Shown here piece by piece: positions 25,401 to 34,388 of a DNA stretch of 64,000 nt. Each line of letters starts with the position of its first letter. Within the stretch, counting starts at the first letter, position 1. The notes below the pieces were generated by a model that worked only from the letters and a program-made list of their open reading frames with translations, ran no database searches and was not told where the DNA came from. The translations under genes were made by a program, and so were the position numbers. The stretch comes from CAYWTS01 sp964461265 (GTDB lineage Bacteria > Bacteroidota > Ignavibacteria > Tepidaquicellales > OLB5). The stretch lies in assembly GCA_964461265.1 (NCBI GenBank), contig CAYWTS010000006.1, forward strand, positions 22,429 through 86,428, in the 5' to 3' direction.

Positions 25401-25838
25401 ATGGAAAAACTCACACGTTTCGGGGTATCGGTAGAAACACTGCTTCTGCAGCAATTCGATAAATTAATTTCAAAAAAGGGTTACTATAACCGCTCCGAAG
25501 CAATCCGCGATTTAATACGTGAAAAGCTGGAGAGCCATTCCATTGCTGATGAGAAAAGCATTGTCTTTGGCGTATTAAGCTTCGTCTACGACCATCACAA
25601 ACGAATTATAGATACTGCACTGAACAAAATCCAGCATCAATATCACCACAGTATACTCTTTAATACCCATGTTCATATCAGCCACGATGACTGTTTGGAA
25701 ATTATAATTTTTAACGATAAAGCATCTAATATTAAAGAGGTATCCGATAAAATATTGAGTCTTAAAGGTGTTAAGCAGGGAAAACTTTCCCTGGTTTCAC
25801 CTTTAAAAAATACTAAAATTAATAAACATAAACATTAA
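25401..25838 (+). CDS. nikR: Nickel-responsive regulator NikR
   Basis: The 145-residue protein has an N-terminal ribbon-helix-helix (LTRFGVSVE...NRSEAIRDLIR, residues ~4-40) and a C-terminal ACT-like nickel domain. All four nickel ligands of E. coli NikR are in place by alignment: His79, His90, His92 and Cys98 in HQYHH...THVHISHDDCLE. With nickel bound, the family represses nickel-uptake genes. It is the first gene of a run in which each stop is close to the next start: ECF-type S protein (7 bp), cupin (8 bp) and TonB receptor (90 bp). The operator-like repeat over its promoter supports autoregulation. Confidence 0.93.
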   Translation: MEKLTRFGVSVETLLLQQFDKLISKKGYYNRSEAIRDLIREKLESHSIADEKSIVFGVLSFVYDHHKRIIDTALNKIQHQYHHSILFNTHVHISHDDCLEIIIFNDKASNIKEVSDKILSLKGVKQGKLSLVSPLKNTKINKHKH

Positions 25839-25844
25839 TCAATC

Positions 25845-26387
25845 ATGAACATTAATAAAAACCAAATTGCTTACAAACCGACTCTTGAATTTACAGGAGT
25901 CAGATCGTACCTTTTCACATTATTTTTAATTGCACTGGCAGTAATTCTGCCTGCAGCAGCACATCTCACAGGTGCACCGGTAAGAATTCTGCTGCCGATG
26001 CATTGGTCAATTATTCTTGCCGGACTTGTTTATGGCTGGCGGTGCGGATTAGTATCAGGAATGCTGGCTCCCACTGTAAGTTTCCTTATTTCAGGAATGC
26101 CGTATCCTGCATTAATTTTCCCAATGACGGTTGAGCTTGCTGCTTACGGTGTAATTATTGGTCTGCTGCGTGAAAAATATAATCTGAATGCTTTCTTATC
26201 CGTAATTATAGGTTTGGCTGCAGGAAGAATTCTTTTTCTTATTACACTTCTTATTACAGGTTTAACAATCGATTCCGGTTATCTTACCTCAGCAATTCTG
26301 CCCGGTTTGGCAGCAGCTGTGGTTCAGATAATAGTTCTGCCTTTTATTGCCAAATGGTGGATTAAGAAAGAAAATAATAGCTTGTAA
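25845..26387 (+). CDS. Membrane protein resembling an ECF transporter S component
   Basis: A 180-residue protein with about six membrane helices (for example YLFTLFLIALAVILPAAAHL, VIIGLAAGRILFLITLLI) and the general look of ECF substrate-binding (S) components. The loop PMHWSIILAGLVYGWRCGLVSG may face the substrate. It lacks the N-terminal Met-His start that characterises CbiM/NikM nickel-cobalt S components. It is placed directly behind nikR, so a nickel or cobalt substrate is likely by context only. The ATPase and T components are not in the window and may be shared from elsewhere. Confidence 0.7.
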   Translation: MNINKNQIAYKPTLEFTGVRSYLFTLFLIALAVILPAAAHLTGAPVRILLPMHWSIILAGLVYGWRCGLVSGMLAPTVSFLISGMPYPALIFPMTVELAAYGVIIGLLREKYNLNAFLSVIIGLAAGRILFLITLLITGLTIDSGYLTSAILPGLAAAVVQIIVLPFIAKWWIKKENNSL

Positions 26388-26394
26388 GCCAACA

Positions 26395-26724
26395 ATGGGT
26401 AAAAATCTTAAACCATTTACTAAAAAACTGCCGGACGATAAAACAAACTACCATCTGCTTCTTGACGAGGAAGTTACCGAAACCTTCAGGGCTGGGCTTG
26501 TTACGCTTGGAGCCGGAGATTCGGTCGGAATACACAATACAAACTCACATGAAGAAGTAATAACGGTTTTACATGGAACCGGTGAAATGGAAATTAAAGG
26601 AAATAAAAATATACCGATTGAGCAGGGCATGATAGCTTACGTTCCGCCTTTTACAGAACATAACGTTCGCAACACAGGAAGTTCTGAGTTGAAATATATC
26701 TTTCTTGTTACAAAAGTACAATAA
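26395..26724 (+). CDS. Small cupin protein of the NikR operon
   Basis: Starting at MGKNLKPF (26395), this is a 109-residue single-domain cupin. Both metal-binding motifs are present: GIHNTNSHEEVITVLHGTGEM and PPFTEHNVRN, giving His, His, Glu and His. A longer frame starting at 26347 overlaps the upstream gene and is less likely. The tight spacing (7 bp from the S-component stop) shows it belongs to the nikR run. It might bind nickel or another metal, or act on a ligand; nothing shows which. Confidence 0.72.
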   Translation: MGKNLKPFTKKLPDDKTNYHLLLDEEVTETFRAGLVTLGAGDSVGIHNTNSHEEVITVLHGTGEMEIKGNKNIPIEQGMIAYVPPFTEHNVRNTGSSELKYIFLVTKVQ

Positions 26725-26813
26725 TTATCTTGGTAAGTATCAAAAGATATAAATGCCGGTTTACTTAGATATTTTCTTTATAATAATTTATCAAAATATA
26801 TAATATCATAATT

Positions 26814-28673
26814 ATGTTAAAATTTACCTTTTTATTATTGTTAAGTTTATCATGTATTTTATATTCTCAAAACATACCCGTTTTAAAAGACAGTACTGAT
26901 TACATTCTTGAACCAATAACTATAACCGGTACAAGAAGTTCAACACTTTTAAAAAACCTGCCTTTAACAATCAGCATAATTGGGGTAAACCAGATCGAAA
27001 GGTCATCATCTGTGAATGTTCATCAGTTAATTTCCCAAACTGTTCCATCTGCGTTTGTTCTTCAAAGAGGATTGCTGGGTTTCGGTGTTGCTACCGAATC
27101 AGGGAATATGTCGATACGAGGGTTGGGCGGAAGTCCTACTACAGGGATACTTTTCCTGATAGACGGAAGACCCGATATAATGGGCATATTCGGACACCCT
27201 CTGCCCGATGCTTATCAGCTCGATAATGTATCAAAAGTTGAAATTATCCGCGGTCCCGCTTCCTTTTTGTACGGGACAAATGCTATGGCTGGGGTAGTGA
27301 ATATTATAACTAATAAGAAATTAACAGACGGATATAACCTGCTGCTAACAGGCGAATACGGCAGCTTTAATACGCAGAAATATAAAATCAATTTCGGATG
27401 GAAAAGAAAAGAATTTGACATTTTTGCAACTGGAAGTATCCACTACACCGATGGGTACAGACCTGAGTCGAAGGTTTCATCACAAAGTTCAAGCTTGCGG
27501 TTTGGATACAAAGCAAATAATTATTTAGATTTAGTTATAAGAGGAAACATAACAAGAATTAAAGCTTATAATCCAGGTCCCATTAATAACCCCTACAAAA
27601 ATAATTTTACGGATATCACACGCGGAGGAACAGATTTAACTTTTAGTTACTTGCGGAATAAATGGAACGGTTCGCTGATACTTCATGGAAACTTTGGAAA
27701 ACACAAGGTAAACGATACACCGGCAAATAATCCGGCGGATTCTCTTGCATTTACCTCTTCCGATAGAACACTCGGAACCATCTTATATATCAACTGCCGT
27801 GAAATAAAAAATAACTTAACAACCTTTGGCTTAGATTATAAGAACTTTGGCGGCAAGCCGAACTCTCCTACAAATTTTTTCCCCCACGAATTTGTACAGA
27901 AATCTCAGTTCGGTTCATACCTGAATACTAAACATACTATAGGAATACTATCATTCAACGGGGGCATAAGTTACCAGTATGACTCAAAGTATGGTTCGGT
28001 TGTTCTGCCAAGTGCAGGATTTGCTCTTAACCCATTACCGCAGTCAACGCTGAAAATAATTTATTCCGAGGGTTTCCGTACACCTACACTCGCAGAGACC
28101 GACCTTTATCCTTGGAAAAATCCGGATTTAAAACCAGAGAACTTGTATTCGTTAGAAGCAGGGCTCGAACAAAAATTGTTTGGGTTATTGTGGTTTGAGC
28201 TAAAATATTATTATAACGATTACAAGGAAATGATTGTTAAAACCGGTTCTTATCCCAATTTTAAACTGCTAAACACAGGAAGAGTAGTTAATAGGGGTTA
28301 TGAATTTTCTGCAAACCTGTTGTGGAAAAGCTTCTTATTAAATACCTCAGCATCATATGGATTTTACGGTAAAAAAATTGCTGGTATTCCTGCAGGAAAA
28401 ATCACAGCCGGTGCTGATTACACATATAAATCATTCACTCTGTCTTTTACGCTTGAGCATATTACTGAACTTTTTGGTCAGGATTCACAGTCATCTCCAC
28501 TGGTCAGGCTGCCGAATTTCACTTTAATAGGAGCCAAATTATCGTACGAATTTCCGAAATATGTAAAGGTAAGTCTCTCGGCTGATAACGTGATTAATAA
28601 AACATATGAGATAATTAAAAATTACCCAATGCCCGGTAGAACTTATTACGCTGGAGTTACATTTAAGCTGTAA
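26814..28673 (+). CDS. TonB-dependent outer-membrane receptor, probably for nickel
   Basis: The 619-residue protein has a signal peptide (MLKFTFLLLLSLSCILYSQ), a TonB box-like EPITITGTR near residue 33, a plug domain (SIRGLGGSPTTGILFLIDGR, VEIIRGPASFLYGTNAMAGV) and a barrel ending in an aromatic residue pattern (RTYYAGVTFKL). TonB-linked receptors import metal chelates and other ligands. The position behind nikR suggests a nickel chelate. Its stop is only 4 bp from the stop of the convergent S9 peptidase gene, leaving no room for a separate terminator. Confidence 0.85.
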   Translation: MLKFTFLLLLSLSCILYSQNIPVLKDSTDYILEPITITGTRSSTLLKNLPLTISIIGVNQIERSSSVNVHQLISQTVPSAFVLQRGLLGFGVATESGNMSIRGLGGSPTTGILFLIDGRPDIMGIFGHPLPDAYQLDNVSKVEIIRGPASFLYGTNAMAGVVNIITNKKLTDGYNLLLTGEYGSFNTQKYKINFGWKRKEFDIFATGSIHYTDGYRPESKVSSQSSSLRFGYKANNYLDLVIRGNITRIKAYNPGPINNPYKNNFTDITRGGTDLTFSYLRNKWNGSLILHGNFGKHKVNDTPANNPADSLAFTSSDRTLGTILYINCREIKNNLTTFGLDYKNFGGKPNSPTNFFPHEFVQKSQFGSYLNTKHTIGILSFNGGISYQYDSKYGSVVLPSAGFALNPLPQSTLKIIYSEGFRTPTLAETDLYPWKNPDLKPENLYSLEAGLEQKLFGLLWFELKYYYNDYKEMIVKTGSYPNFKLLNTGRVVNRGYEFSANLLWKSFLLNTSASYGFYGKKIAGIPAGKITAGADYTYKSFTLSFTLEHITELFGQDSQSSPLVRLPNFTLIGAKLSYEFPKYVKVSLSADNVINKTYEIIKNYPMPGRTYYAGVTFKL

Positions 28674-28677
28674 CGAC

Positions 28678-30813
28678 TTATTTCAAATTCTTCTCAAAAA
28701 AATTAAAAATCCGCTTATACTGGTCAAGCCAGCTTGCCTGCAGGCGGAAGCTGTGAAGCTCCTTAGGGTAAAACATCACCTCAAAATCTTTTTTATTATC
28801 AATTAGCTTCTGCGTAAGCTGAACCATATCCTGAAAGAAAACGTTATCATCAAGCATTCCATGCGTCATTAACAGAGGAACCTGCAGGTTATCGGCATAA
28901 GTAATTGGTGATGACTGTTCGTAATAAATTCGGTTTGAGTCAGATAACTCTCCCAGCCTCGCAATTGTATACCACCAATTGCTGTAATAATAATTAGCCC
29001 AATTCGATACTGCCCTCAATGCAACACCGCATTTAAAATGTTCAGGATGACGGAACAAAGCCATTAAAGTAATAAAACCGCCGTAGCTTCCGCCGTAAAT
29101 ACCAACCTTATCCCTGTTAATGTAACCGAGAGAATCAAGATAATCGATACCGCTTATATAATCCGATACTTCCCAATACCCAAGGTTTCGGTAAGTTTTG
29201 TTTCTGAAATCCCTGCCGTAACCGAAGCTTCCCCTAAAATCTATATCAAGAACGATGTAACCGTTACTGGTAAGGAAAGTATTAATCATGAAATTATCCT
29301 GGTAAGGACTGAATCCCATCGTAACATTCTGCAGATACCCGGCACCGTGAGCAAAACAGATTAACGGGTATTTTTTTTTAGGAAGAAAATCTTTTGGTTT
29401 ATATATAAAAGCGTAAATTTTCTCGCCGTCTTCTTTATTATAGAACCTGATTAATTCAGGTAATGTCCAGCTAACGGATTTAAATTTAGGTGATATTGTA
29501 TTTGTTACCTGCACTATATCGCTTGAATTAAGATTTATAAGAAAAAGCTCTTCGGGCAAGTTGAGATACGAATATGTGCAGAGAAGGTAATTACCGTCAC
29601 CCGAAAGATGCAGGTCACCGAAACTTCCTTCTTTTTCTGCTGTTATCCAAAGTTTGCCGCTTTCCAAATCCAGCTTATAAACCGAAAATCTTGCAGGAAG
29701 ACTTAGGTTGGCTGTATAATAAATTATACCTCTTTTTCTATCGAGCACCGATTCGTAAATGGTGTAGTTGCCGCCGGCAATCTGCTTAAATCCGGAACCG
29801 TCTTTTCTTATTGAATAAAGACAGTTAAATCCCGAAATTTCTGACTCAAAAACAATCTCATCATTATTGATAAACCTTACAGGATTGTCATGCCGTTCTA
29901 TCCATGCCGTATCGGTTTCTGTATAAATTTCCTTTATTGTTTTATTTACGATGTTATAATTAAATATCTTCCTGGTATGTCTTTCTATAGTCTCTGCATC
30001 TAATATTAATGTCCTGCTATCCGGTGAATATGCTGCGTACTGTGTTGAGTATCTTACACTATCGGGGTAGATTACCTCATTAATTTTTATATCAAGCTGT
30101 TTAGCTGATTTAAAATAAACTTCGTATTCAAACAGCTTTACTTTAGAACGTCCCCGTTTTTGTTTTTTTGCTGTAACAAATTCCTCTGTGTAATCAGGAA
30201 AAATAAGCTCAAATTTTGTGGAATTATCATACCTTACAAAAAAGAACCTCCGCACAATAGTATCGTTCCCCGGTTTTCCTGACACAGTAAATGGCTGGTA
30301 GCTGATTGAATCAGATTCATCATTTGTCAGCTGAAGTTCGGGAACAGAAAGCGAATCCATAAGCTTTAAATAATAATTCCCCTTCCTGCGGAAAATTAAA
30401 ACGTTATCATAAGCCCGGGGCGAAAATTCATACTCATCGGTTTTTGTAAGCTGAATATCTCTGGAAAATGTCCGTGTATTGCCAAAGTTTTTTGATATGT
30501 AAATATCGCCTTCAATAACCGAAACAGCATCTCCGTTTTGCAAAATAAAATATTCCGATACTGTTATCGTATCGGAAAATTTGTAGTATTCGTTCTCCAA
30601 ATAGTCATACTCGAAAAAATCGAGCTTCCCGTTATAGTCATCATCGGCATAGTAATAAATTTTTCCTGATTCAGAATTTATAAAACGAAGCGATGGACGG
30701 GGGTTAATAATGTTTGTATCCTGAAAAATATACTCAAGCGTTACATCCTGTGAAAAAGAAGCATAACAGAGTAATAAAACGAAGAAGATGATAATCTTTA
30801 AAATACGAGCCAT
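28678..30813 (-). CDS. Secreted prolyl oligopeptidase-family (S9) peptidase
   Basis: A signal peptide (MARILKIIIFFVLLLCYASFS) is followed by a beta-propeller-like region (residues ~25-440) and an alpha/beta hydrolase domain. The nucleophile Ser576 is in GGSYGGF, the acid is Asp655 or Asp656 in HGMLDDNVF, and the base is His687 in KELHSF. This layout fits dipeptidyl aminopeptidase/acylaminoacyl peptidase enzymes. It is monocistronic on the minus strand, with a -7 box (30818-30825) only 4 nt from the start. It converges with the TonB receptor gene 4 bp away. Confidence 0.9.
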   Translation of the reverse strand: MARILKIIIFFVLLLCYASFSQDVTLEYIFQDTNIINPRPSLRFINSESGKIYYYADDDYNGKLDFFEYDYLENEYYKFSDTITVSEYFILQNGDAVSVIEGDIYISKNFGNTRTFSRDIQLTKTDEYEFSPRAYDNVLIFRRKGNYYLKLMDSLSVPELQLTNDESDSISYQPFTVSGKPGNDTIVRRFFFVRYDNSTKFELIFPDYTEEFVTAKKQKRGRSKVKLFEYEVYFKSAKQLDIKINEVIYPDSVRYSTQYAAYSPDSRTLILDAETIERHTRKIFNYNIVNKTIKEIYTETDTAWIERHDNPVRFINNDEIVFESEISGFNCLYSIRKDGSGFKQIAGGNYTIYESVLDRKRGIIYYTANLSLPARFSVYKLDLESGKLWITAEKEGSFGDLHLSGDGNYLLCTYSYLNLPEELFLINLNSSDIVQVTNTISPKFKSVSWTLPELIRFYNKEDGEKIYAFIYKPKDFLPKKKYPLICFAHGAGYLQNVTMGFSPYQDNFMINTFLTSNGYIVLDIDFRGSFGYGRDFRNKTYRNLGYWEVSDYISGIDYLDSLGYINRDKVGIYGGSYGGFITLMALFRHPEHFKCGVALRAVSNWANYYYSNWWYTIARLGELSDSNRIYYEQSSPITYADNLQVPLLMTHGMLDDNVFFQDMVQLTQKLIDNKKDFEVMFYPKELHSFRLQASWLDQYKRIFNFFEKNLK

Positions 30814-30817
30814 ATCT

Positions 30818-30825
30818 CAAACTTA
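30818..30825 (-). promoter_or_regulatory. -7 box touching the S9 peptidase start
   Basis: TAAGTTTG on the minus strand matches TAnnTTTG, with 4 nt between it and the ATG at 30813. It predicts a leaderless or nearly leaderless mRNA. Confidence 0.5.
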
Positions 30826-30907
30826 TTGGTTATTTAAGAGTAAAGAAATGAGAAACATGCATATCACATCCAACTCTCCCCACTTTTAGTAAAGGGGGGA
30901 ATACCTG

Positions 30908-30974
30908 TCCCGCTATTAGCGGGAAGAGGGGTTGTATATAATTGATAATTGCAGATTCCTGCTTTCACAGGAAT
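30908..30974. repeat. REP-like palindromes between lysA and the S9 peptidase
   Basis: Two hairpins: TCCCGCT-ATT-AGCGGGA (30908-30924) and ATTCCTG-CTTTCA-CAGGAAT (30955-30974). The second is of the same type as 1101-1120 and 2119-2138. They lie downstream of lysA. Confidence 0.6.
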
Positions 30975-30983
30975 AACAAAAAA

Positions 30984-32261
30984 TCAATAATGCAGTTCTT
31001 CTACTTTTTCTCTTTCCCTTATTAACCGGTATTTATCACCGTCAACAAGTATTTCAGCGGGTCTTAGGCGGGCATTGTAATTCGAAGAAAGCGTATAACC
31101 GTATGCGCCTGTCGTCATAACAGCAAAGTAATCACCGCGTTCCAGCTTTTGCAGAGTTCTTTTTGATGCAAGGAAATCGGATGTTTCGCAAACGGGTCCT
31201 ACTATATCGGCTTCTTCGTATCCCGTATCTTTAAGGTTAAGAGGCACAACCTGGTGATATGCATTATAAAGACAGGGTCTCATAAGGTCATTCATTCCTG
31301 TATCGGTGATTATAAATTTTTTCATCTCACCCTCTTTCGTAAACAACACCTTACCGACAAGAATACCTGCATTTGCAACAAGCGACCTGCCCGGTTCTAT
31401 CACAAGCTTTTTGTTAAGCTGTGACAGCAATCCGATGACCGAACTGATATGTTCACCAAGTGATGCATAAGAGTTAATTTCATCCTCTTCAACAGGTATA
31501 TATCTGTGAGAAAGAACGTTTTTATACTGCACACCGAATCCTCCGCCAAAATTCAGGTAGCGGATGTTAACCCCCATCGACTCCACGTCTTTTATCAGCT
31601 TTGCAAGGTATTCTATTGTTTCTACATAAGGGCTTACTTCGGTAATCTGGGAGCCAATGTGTGAATGAATTCCGATAATATCGATATTAGGCAACCGGCT
31701 TGCGGTTTTAAATACCTCAAGTATATCTTTGCTGTCGATACCGAATTTATTTTCTTTCATTCCTGTAGTAATGTAAGGGTGTGTTCCAGCATCTATATCG
31801 GGGTTTACACGGATTGAAACCCTGGCAATAAGTCCAAGCCTGTGAGCTATCTGCGAGATAACCTGTATTTCCTGATGCGATTCAACTGTGAAATTAAAAA
31901 TGTTTTCCTTTAGCCCGTATTCTATTTCCTCATCGGTTTTGCCAACACCTGTGAATGTAACTTTATTCCTCAGGAAACCGAACTTCAAAGCAAGGTAAAG
32001 CTCACCGCCCGAGGCAATTTCTGCTCCTGCACCTTCCTCCGAAATTAATTTCAGGATTTCGGGGTTGGAGTTTGCTTTGATTGCATAGCAGTTTATGTAA
32101 TCGAGCTTTGAGCTTACAAGGGGCTGGTTGATTTCCCTGTAATTACGAAGCATCTGGTTTTTGCTGTAGATATAAAGCGGAGTTCCGAACTCTTTGGCTA
32201 AATCTTCTACAAGGAAGTTTTCAGCATATAACTTGTTGTCTTTTATGTAAAAATGGTTCAT
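30984..32261 (-). CDS. lysA: Diaminopimelate decarboxylase
   Basis: LysA makes lysine from meso-diaminopimelate in the last step of the pathway. PLP lysine: CYAIKANSNP (Lys62 from the ATG at 32261). HIGSQI, GGGFGVQY, EPGRSLVANAG and the partner-subunit CETSDFLAS motif are intact. The ATG at 32261 (MNHFYIKDNKLYAENF) fits the family N-terminus; a GTG 15 bp upstream (32276) is an alternative. A -7 box is at 32288-32295. DapF, another enzyme of this pathway, is encoded at 50185. Confidence 0.95.
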   Translation of the reverse strand: MNHFYIKDNKLYAENFLVEDLAKEFGTPLYIYSKNQMLRNYREINQPLVSSKLDYINCYAIKANSNPEILKLISEEGAGAEIASGGELYLALKFGFLRNKVTFTGVGKTDEEIEYGLKENIFNFTVESHQEIQVISQIAHRLGLIARVSIRVNPDIDAGTHPYITTGMKENKFGIDSKDILEVFKTASRLPNIDIIGIHSHIGSQITEVSPYVETIEYLAKLIKDVESMGVNIRYLNFGGGFGVQYKNVLSHRYIPVEEDEINSYASLGEHISSVIGLLSQLNKKLVIEPGRSLVANAGILVGKVLFTKEGEMKKFIITDTGMNDLMRPCLYNAYHQVVPLNLKDTGYEEADIVGPVCETSDFLASKRTLQKLERGDYFAVMTTGAYGYTLSSNYNARLRPAEILVDGDKYRLIREREKVEELHY

Positions 32262-32287
32262 TTTGTTAAATTTCACTTAATTGAGTG

Positions 32288-32295
32288 CAAAGTTA
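32288..32295 (-). promoter_or_regulatory. -7 box for lysA
   Basis: TAACTTTG on the minus strand matches TAnnTTTG and lies 26 nt before the ATG at 32261. No clear -33 box. Confidence 0.5.
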
Positions 32296-32596
32296 ATCTA
32301 AATCAGAGATTAATGAAATGGTTTAAATTAAAATTGTAAGGTTATAAGGTTTGTTGAAGAAATGTAAAAATTTTTGCACGACCGTGGTAATGTAACATAA
32401 AAACTTTCTTCGTTGTTTAAGGCGGGATTTGTTAAACAAACATCGGGCTTCAGTACAAAAATGGGTTAAAATTATGTAAAACATTTCGGGTAAAGCCCAA
32501 CAATGATGGTCACCTAAACCCTGCCCTGAATGACAGGGAAATTATTTTTAAAAGCGGATACCTTACCCATTTTCAAAAAAATACTACTCTTTTTTA
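32296..32596. other. Intergenic DNA with no recognised element
   Basis: About 300 bp between the divergent lysA and M14 peptidase promoters. Only a small hairpin (CCCTG-AATGA-CAGGG, 32524-32538) stands out. I searched by eye for a riboswitch or small RNA and see none. Confidence 0.4.
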
Positions 32597-32630
32597 TTGG
32601 TTAATTTCATACGATTAATTTATATGTTTG
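32597..32630 (+). promoter_or_regulatory. Promoter for the M14 carboxypeptidase gene
   Basis: TATGTTTG (32623-32630) matches TAnnTTTG. A TTG at 32597-32599 is 23 bp upstream, slightly further than the 20 bp seen at glgA and nikR. The start is 33 bp downstream. Confidence 0.5.
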
Positions 32631-32663
32631 TATTAAGATATAAAGTTAACCTTCATTTTTGTT

Positions 32664-34388
32664 ATGTACAAAACACTGCTTATATTATTTGCGTTTACTC
32701 AAATAATATTTTCGCAGAACACGGAATATTATTTTAGATTTAAGGCTGAAATTTACAATGATATTAATTATCTGACACAGGCCATTTCAATAGACGATGT
32801 CCGTGAAGGATATATTTATGCCTATGCAAATGAATATGAATTTTCGAGATTCAAATCACTTGGCTATACCTACGAAATTTTGCCTAATCCGGGTTCACTT
32901 CTCAAAGATGTGAAAATGACAAATGACCCGCAATTGCTGCTACGCGAATGGGATTCATACCCCACTTATGATGCATACATAACGATGATGAATAATTTTG
33001 CTACACAATACCCGACTCTATGCAGGATAGTAAACATCGGGCAGACAGTTCAAGGCAGGCAATTGCTGTTTGCGGTTATTTCCGATAATGTTAGCGTCCG
33101 CGAAGCCGAACCCCAATTCCAGTATTCATCATCTATGCATGGCGATGAAACAACCGGATACGTACTGATGTTACGGCTTATTAATTACCTGCTCACAAAC
33201 TACGGGACCAACAACGAAGTAACAAATCTTGTAAATAATGTAGAAATATGGATAAATCCTCTTGCTAACCCTGACGGCACTTACTGGGGCGGTAACGGGA
33301 CGGTAAACGGTGCACGCCGAAACAACGCAAATAATTATGATCTTAACCGCAATTTCCCTGACCCGACTAATCCAATGCCAACACCGCCTTATCAGCCTGA
33401 GACAATAGCAATGATGAACATTGCATCGGCTAATAATTTTGTCCTTTCAGCTAACTTTCACGGCGGAGCTGAAGTTGTAAACTATCCTTGGGATACGTGG
33501 TCAAGGCTTACAGCAGATAATAATTGGTGGGTAAAGGTATCACGCCAGTATGCCGATACTGTTCACGTTTATGCAGTTCCGGGTTACATGACGTATCTGA
33601 ACAACGGAATCACTAATGGTTACGCATGGTACCGTGTTGTTGGCGGCAGGCAGGATTATATGTGTTATTACCAGCACGGGCGCGAATGCACTATTGAGCT
33701 TTCGAACACAAAATTACTTCCTCCCGCACAGCTTCCCGCTCACTGGGATTATAACTGGCGTTCATTTATGAACTACATGAAGCAAACATTATACGGAATT
33801 CGCGGGATTGTTACCGATTCAGTAACAGGATTACCTTTGCTTGCAAAAATTTTTGTAAACGGCTACGACGTTGATAGTTCTGAAATATACTCCGATTCTT
33901 TAAGAGGTAATTACCACAGGATGATATACACAGGAACATATACACTCAGCTTTTCAGCGCCCGGATACTATACAAAAACAATATCAAATGTATATGCAAA
34001 GAACGATTCAACTACTATACTTAACGTTCAGCTAAGACCGATAATGATAAATATCTCAAAAATTTCTTCTGAAATTCCAAAAGAATTTAAGCTTTACCAG
34101 AACTATCCGAATCCTTTCAATCCAACAACAAAAATAAAATTTAGCGTTCCTTCCGTAGGGAAAAGGCGTGCCTTTTCACTACAGAACGTGAGATTGATAA
34201 TTTACGACATCCTCGGCCGTGAGATAATAACACTTGTTAATGAGCAGGTACTGCCAGGCACCTATGAAGTTGAATGGAATAGTACATATTATCCTCCGGG
34301 AGGCAGACAAGCTCCGAGCGGTGTTTATTTTTACAAACTGACGGCAGACAGTTATTCTGAATCAAAAAATATGATACTTATAAAATGA
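32664..34388 (+). CDS. Secreted M14 zinc carboxypeptidase with type IX sorting domain
   Basis: A signal peptide (MYKTLLILFAFTQIIFSQ) and propeptide-like region precede the M14 domain (~100-370). Zinc ligands are His159 and Glu162 in MHGDETTG and His266 in NFHGGAE. DLNRNFPDP supplies substrate-binding Asn/Arg, and Glu345 in TIELSNTK is the catalytic base. A carboxypeptidase-regulatory-like beta domain (GIVTDSVTGLPL...) follows, then a C-terminal sorting domain (LYQNYPNPFNPTT...GVYFYKLTADS...KNMILIK). Palindromic sequence is embedded in frame in this last domain (34155-34182). Its stop overlaps the start of the next gene (ATGA), so two secreted proteins are made together. Confidence 0.92.
   Translation: MYKTLLILFAFTQIIFSQNTEYYFRFKAEIYNDINYLTQAISIDDVREGYIYAYANEYEFSRFKSLGYTYEILPNPGSLLKDVKMTNDPQLLLREWDSYPTYDAYITMMNNFATQYPTLCRIVNIGQTVQGRQLLFAVISDNVSVREAEPQFQYSSSMHGDETTGYVLMLRLINYLLTNYGTNNEVTNLVNNVEIWINPLANPDGTYWGGNGTVNGARRNNANNYDLNRNFPDPTNPMPTPPYQPETIAMMNIASANNFVLSANFHGGAEVVNYPWDTWSRLTADNNWWVKVSRQYADTVHVYAVPGYMTYLNNGITNGYAWYRVVGGRQDYMCYYQHGRECTIELSNTKLLPPAQLPAHWDYNWRSFMNYMKQTLYGIRGIVTDSVTGLPLLAKIFVNGYDVDSSEIYSDSLRGNYHRMIYTGTYTLSFSAPGYYTKTISNVYAKNDSTTILNVQLRPIMINISKISSEIPKEFKLYQNYPNPFNPTTKIKFSVPSVGKRRAFSLQNVRLIIYDILGREIITLVNEQVLPGTYEVEWNSTYYPPGGRQAPSGVYFYKLTADSYSESKNMILIK
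34155..34182. repeat. Palindromic element inside the M14 peptidase sorting domain
   Basis: GTAGGGAAAAGGC-GT-GCCTTTTCACTAC is an inverted repeat with 12 of 13 arm positions paired. It is read in frame as residues GKRRAFSL, an insertion between two strands of the C-terminal sorting domain that the related proteins here lack or replace with other sequence. Confidence 0.65.

Noticed and set aside
32296..32596. Riboswitch upstream of lysA or the peptidase
   Set aside because: No lysine-riboswitch-like conserved core or long paired structure could be found by eye.
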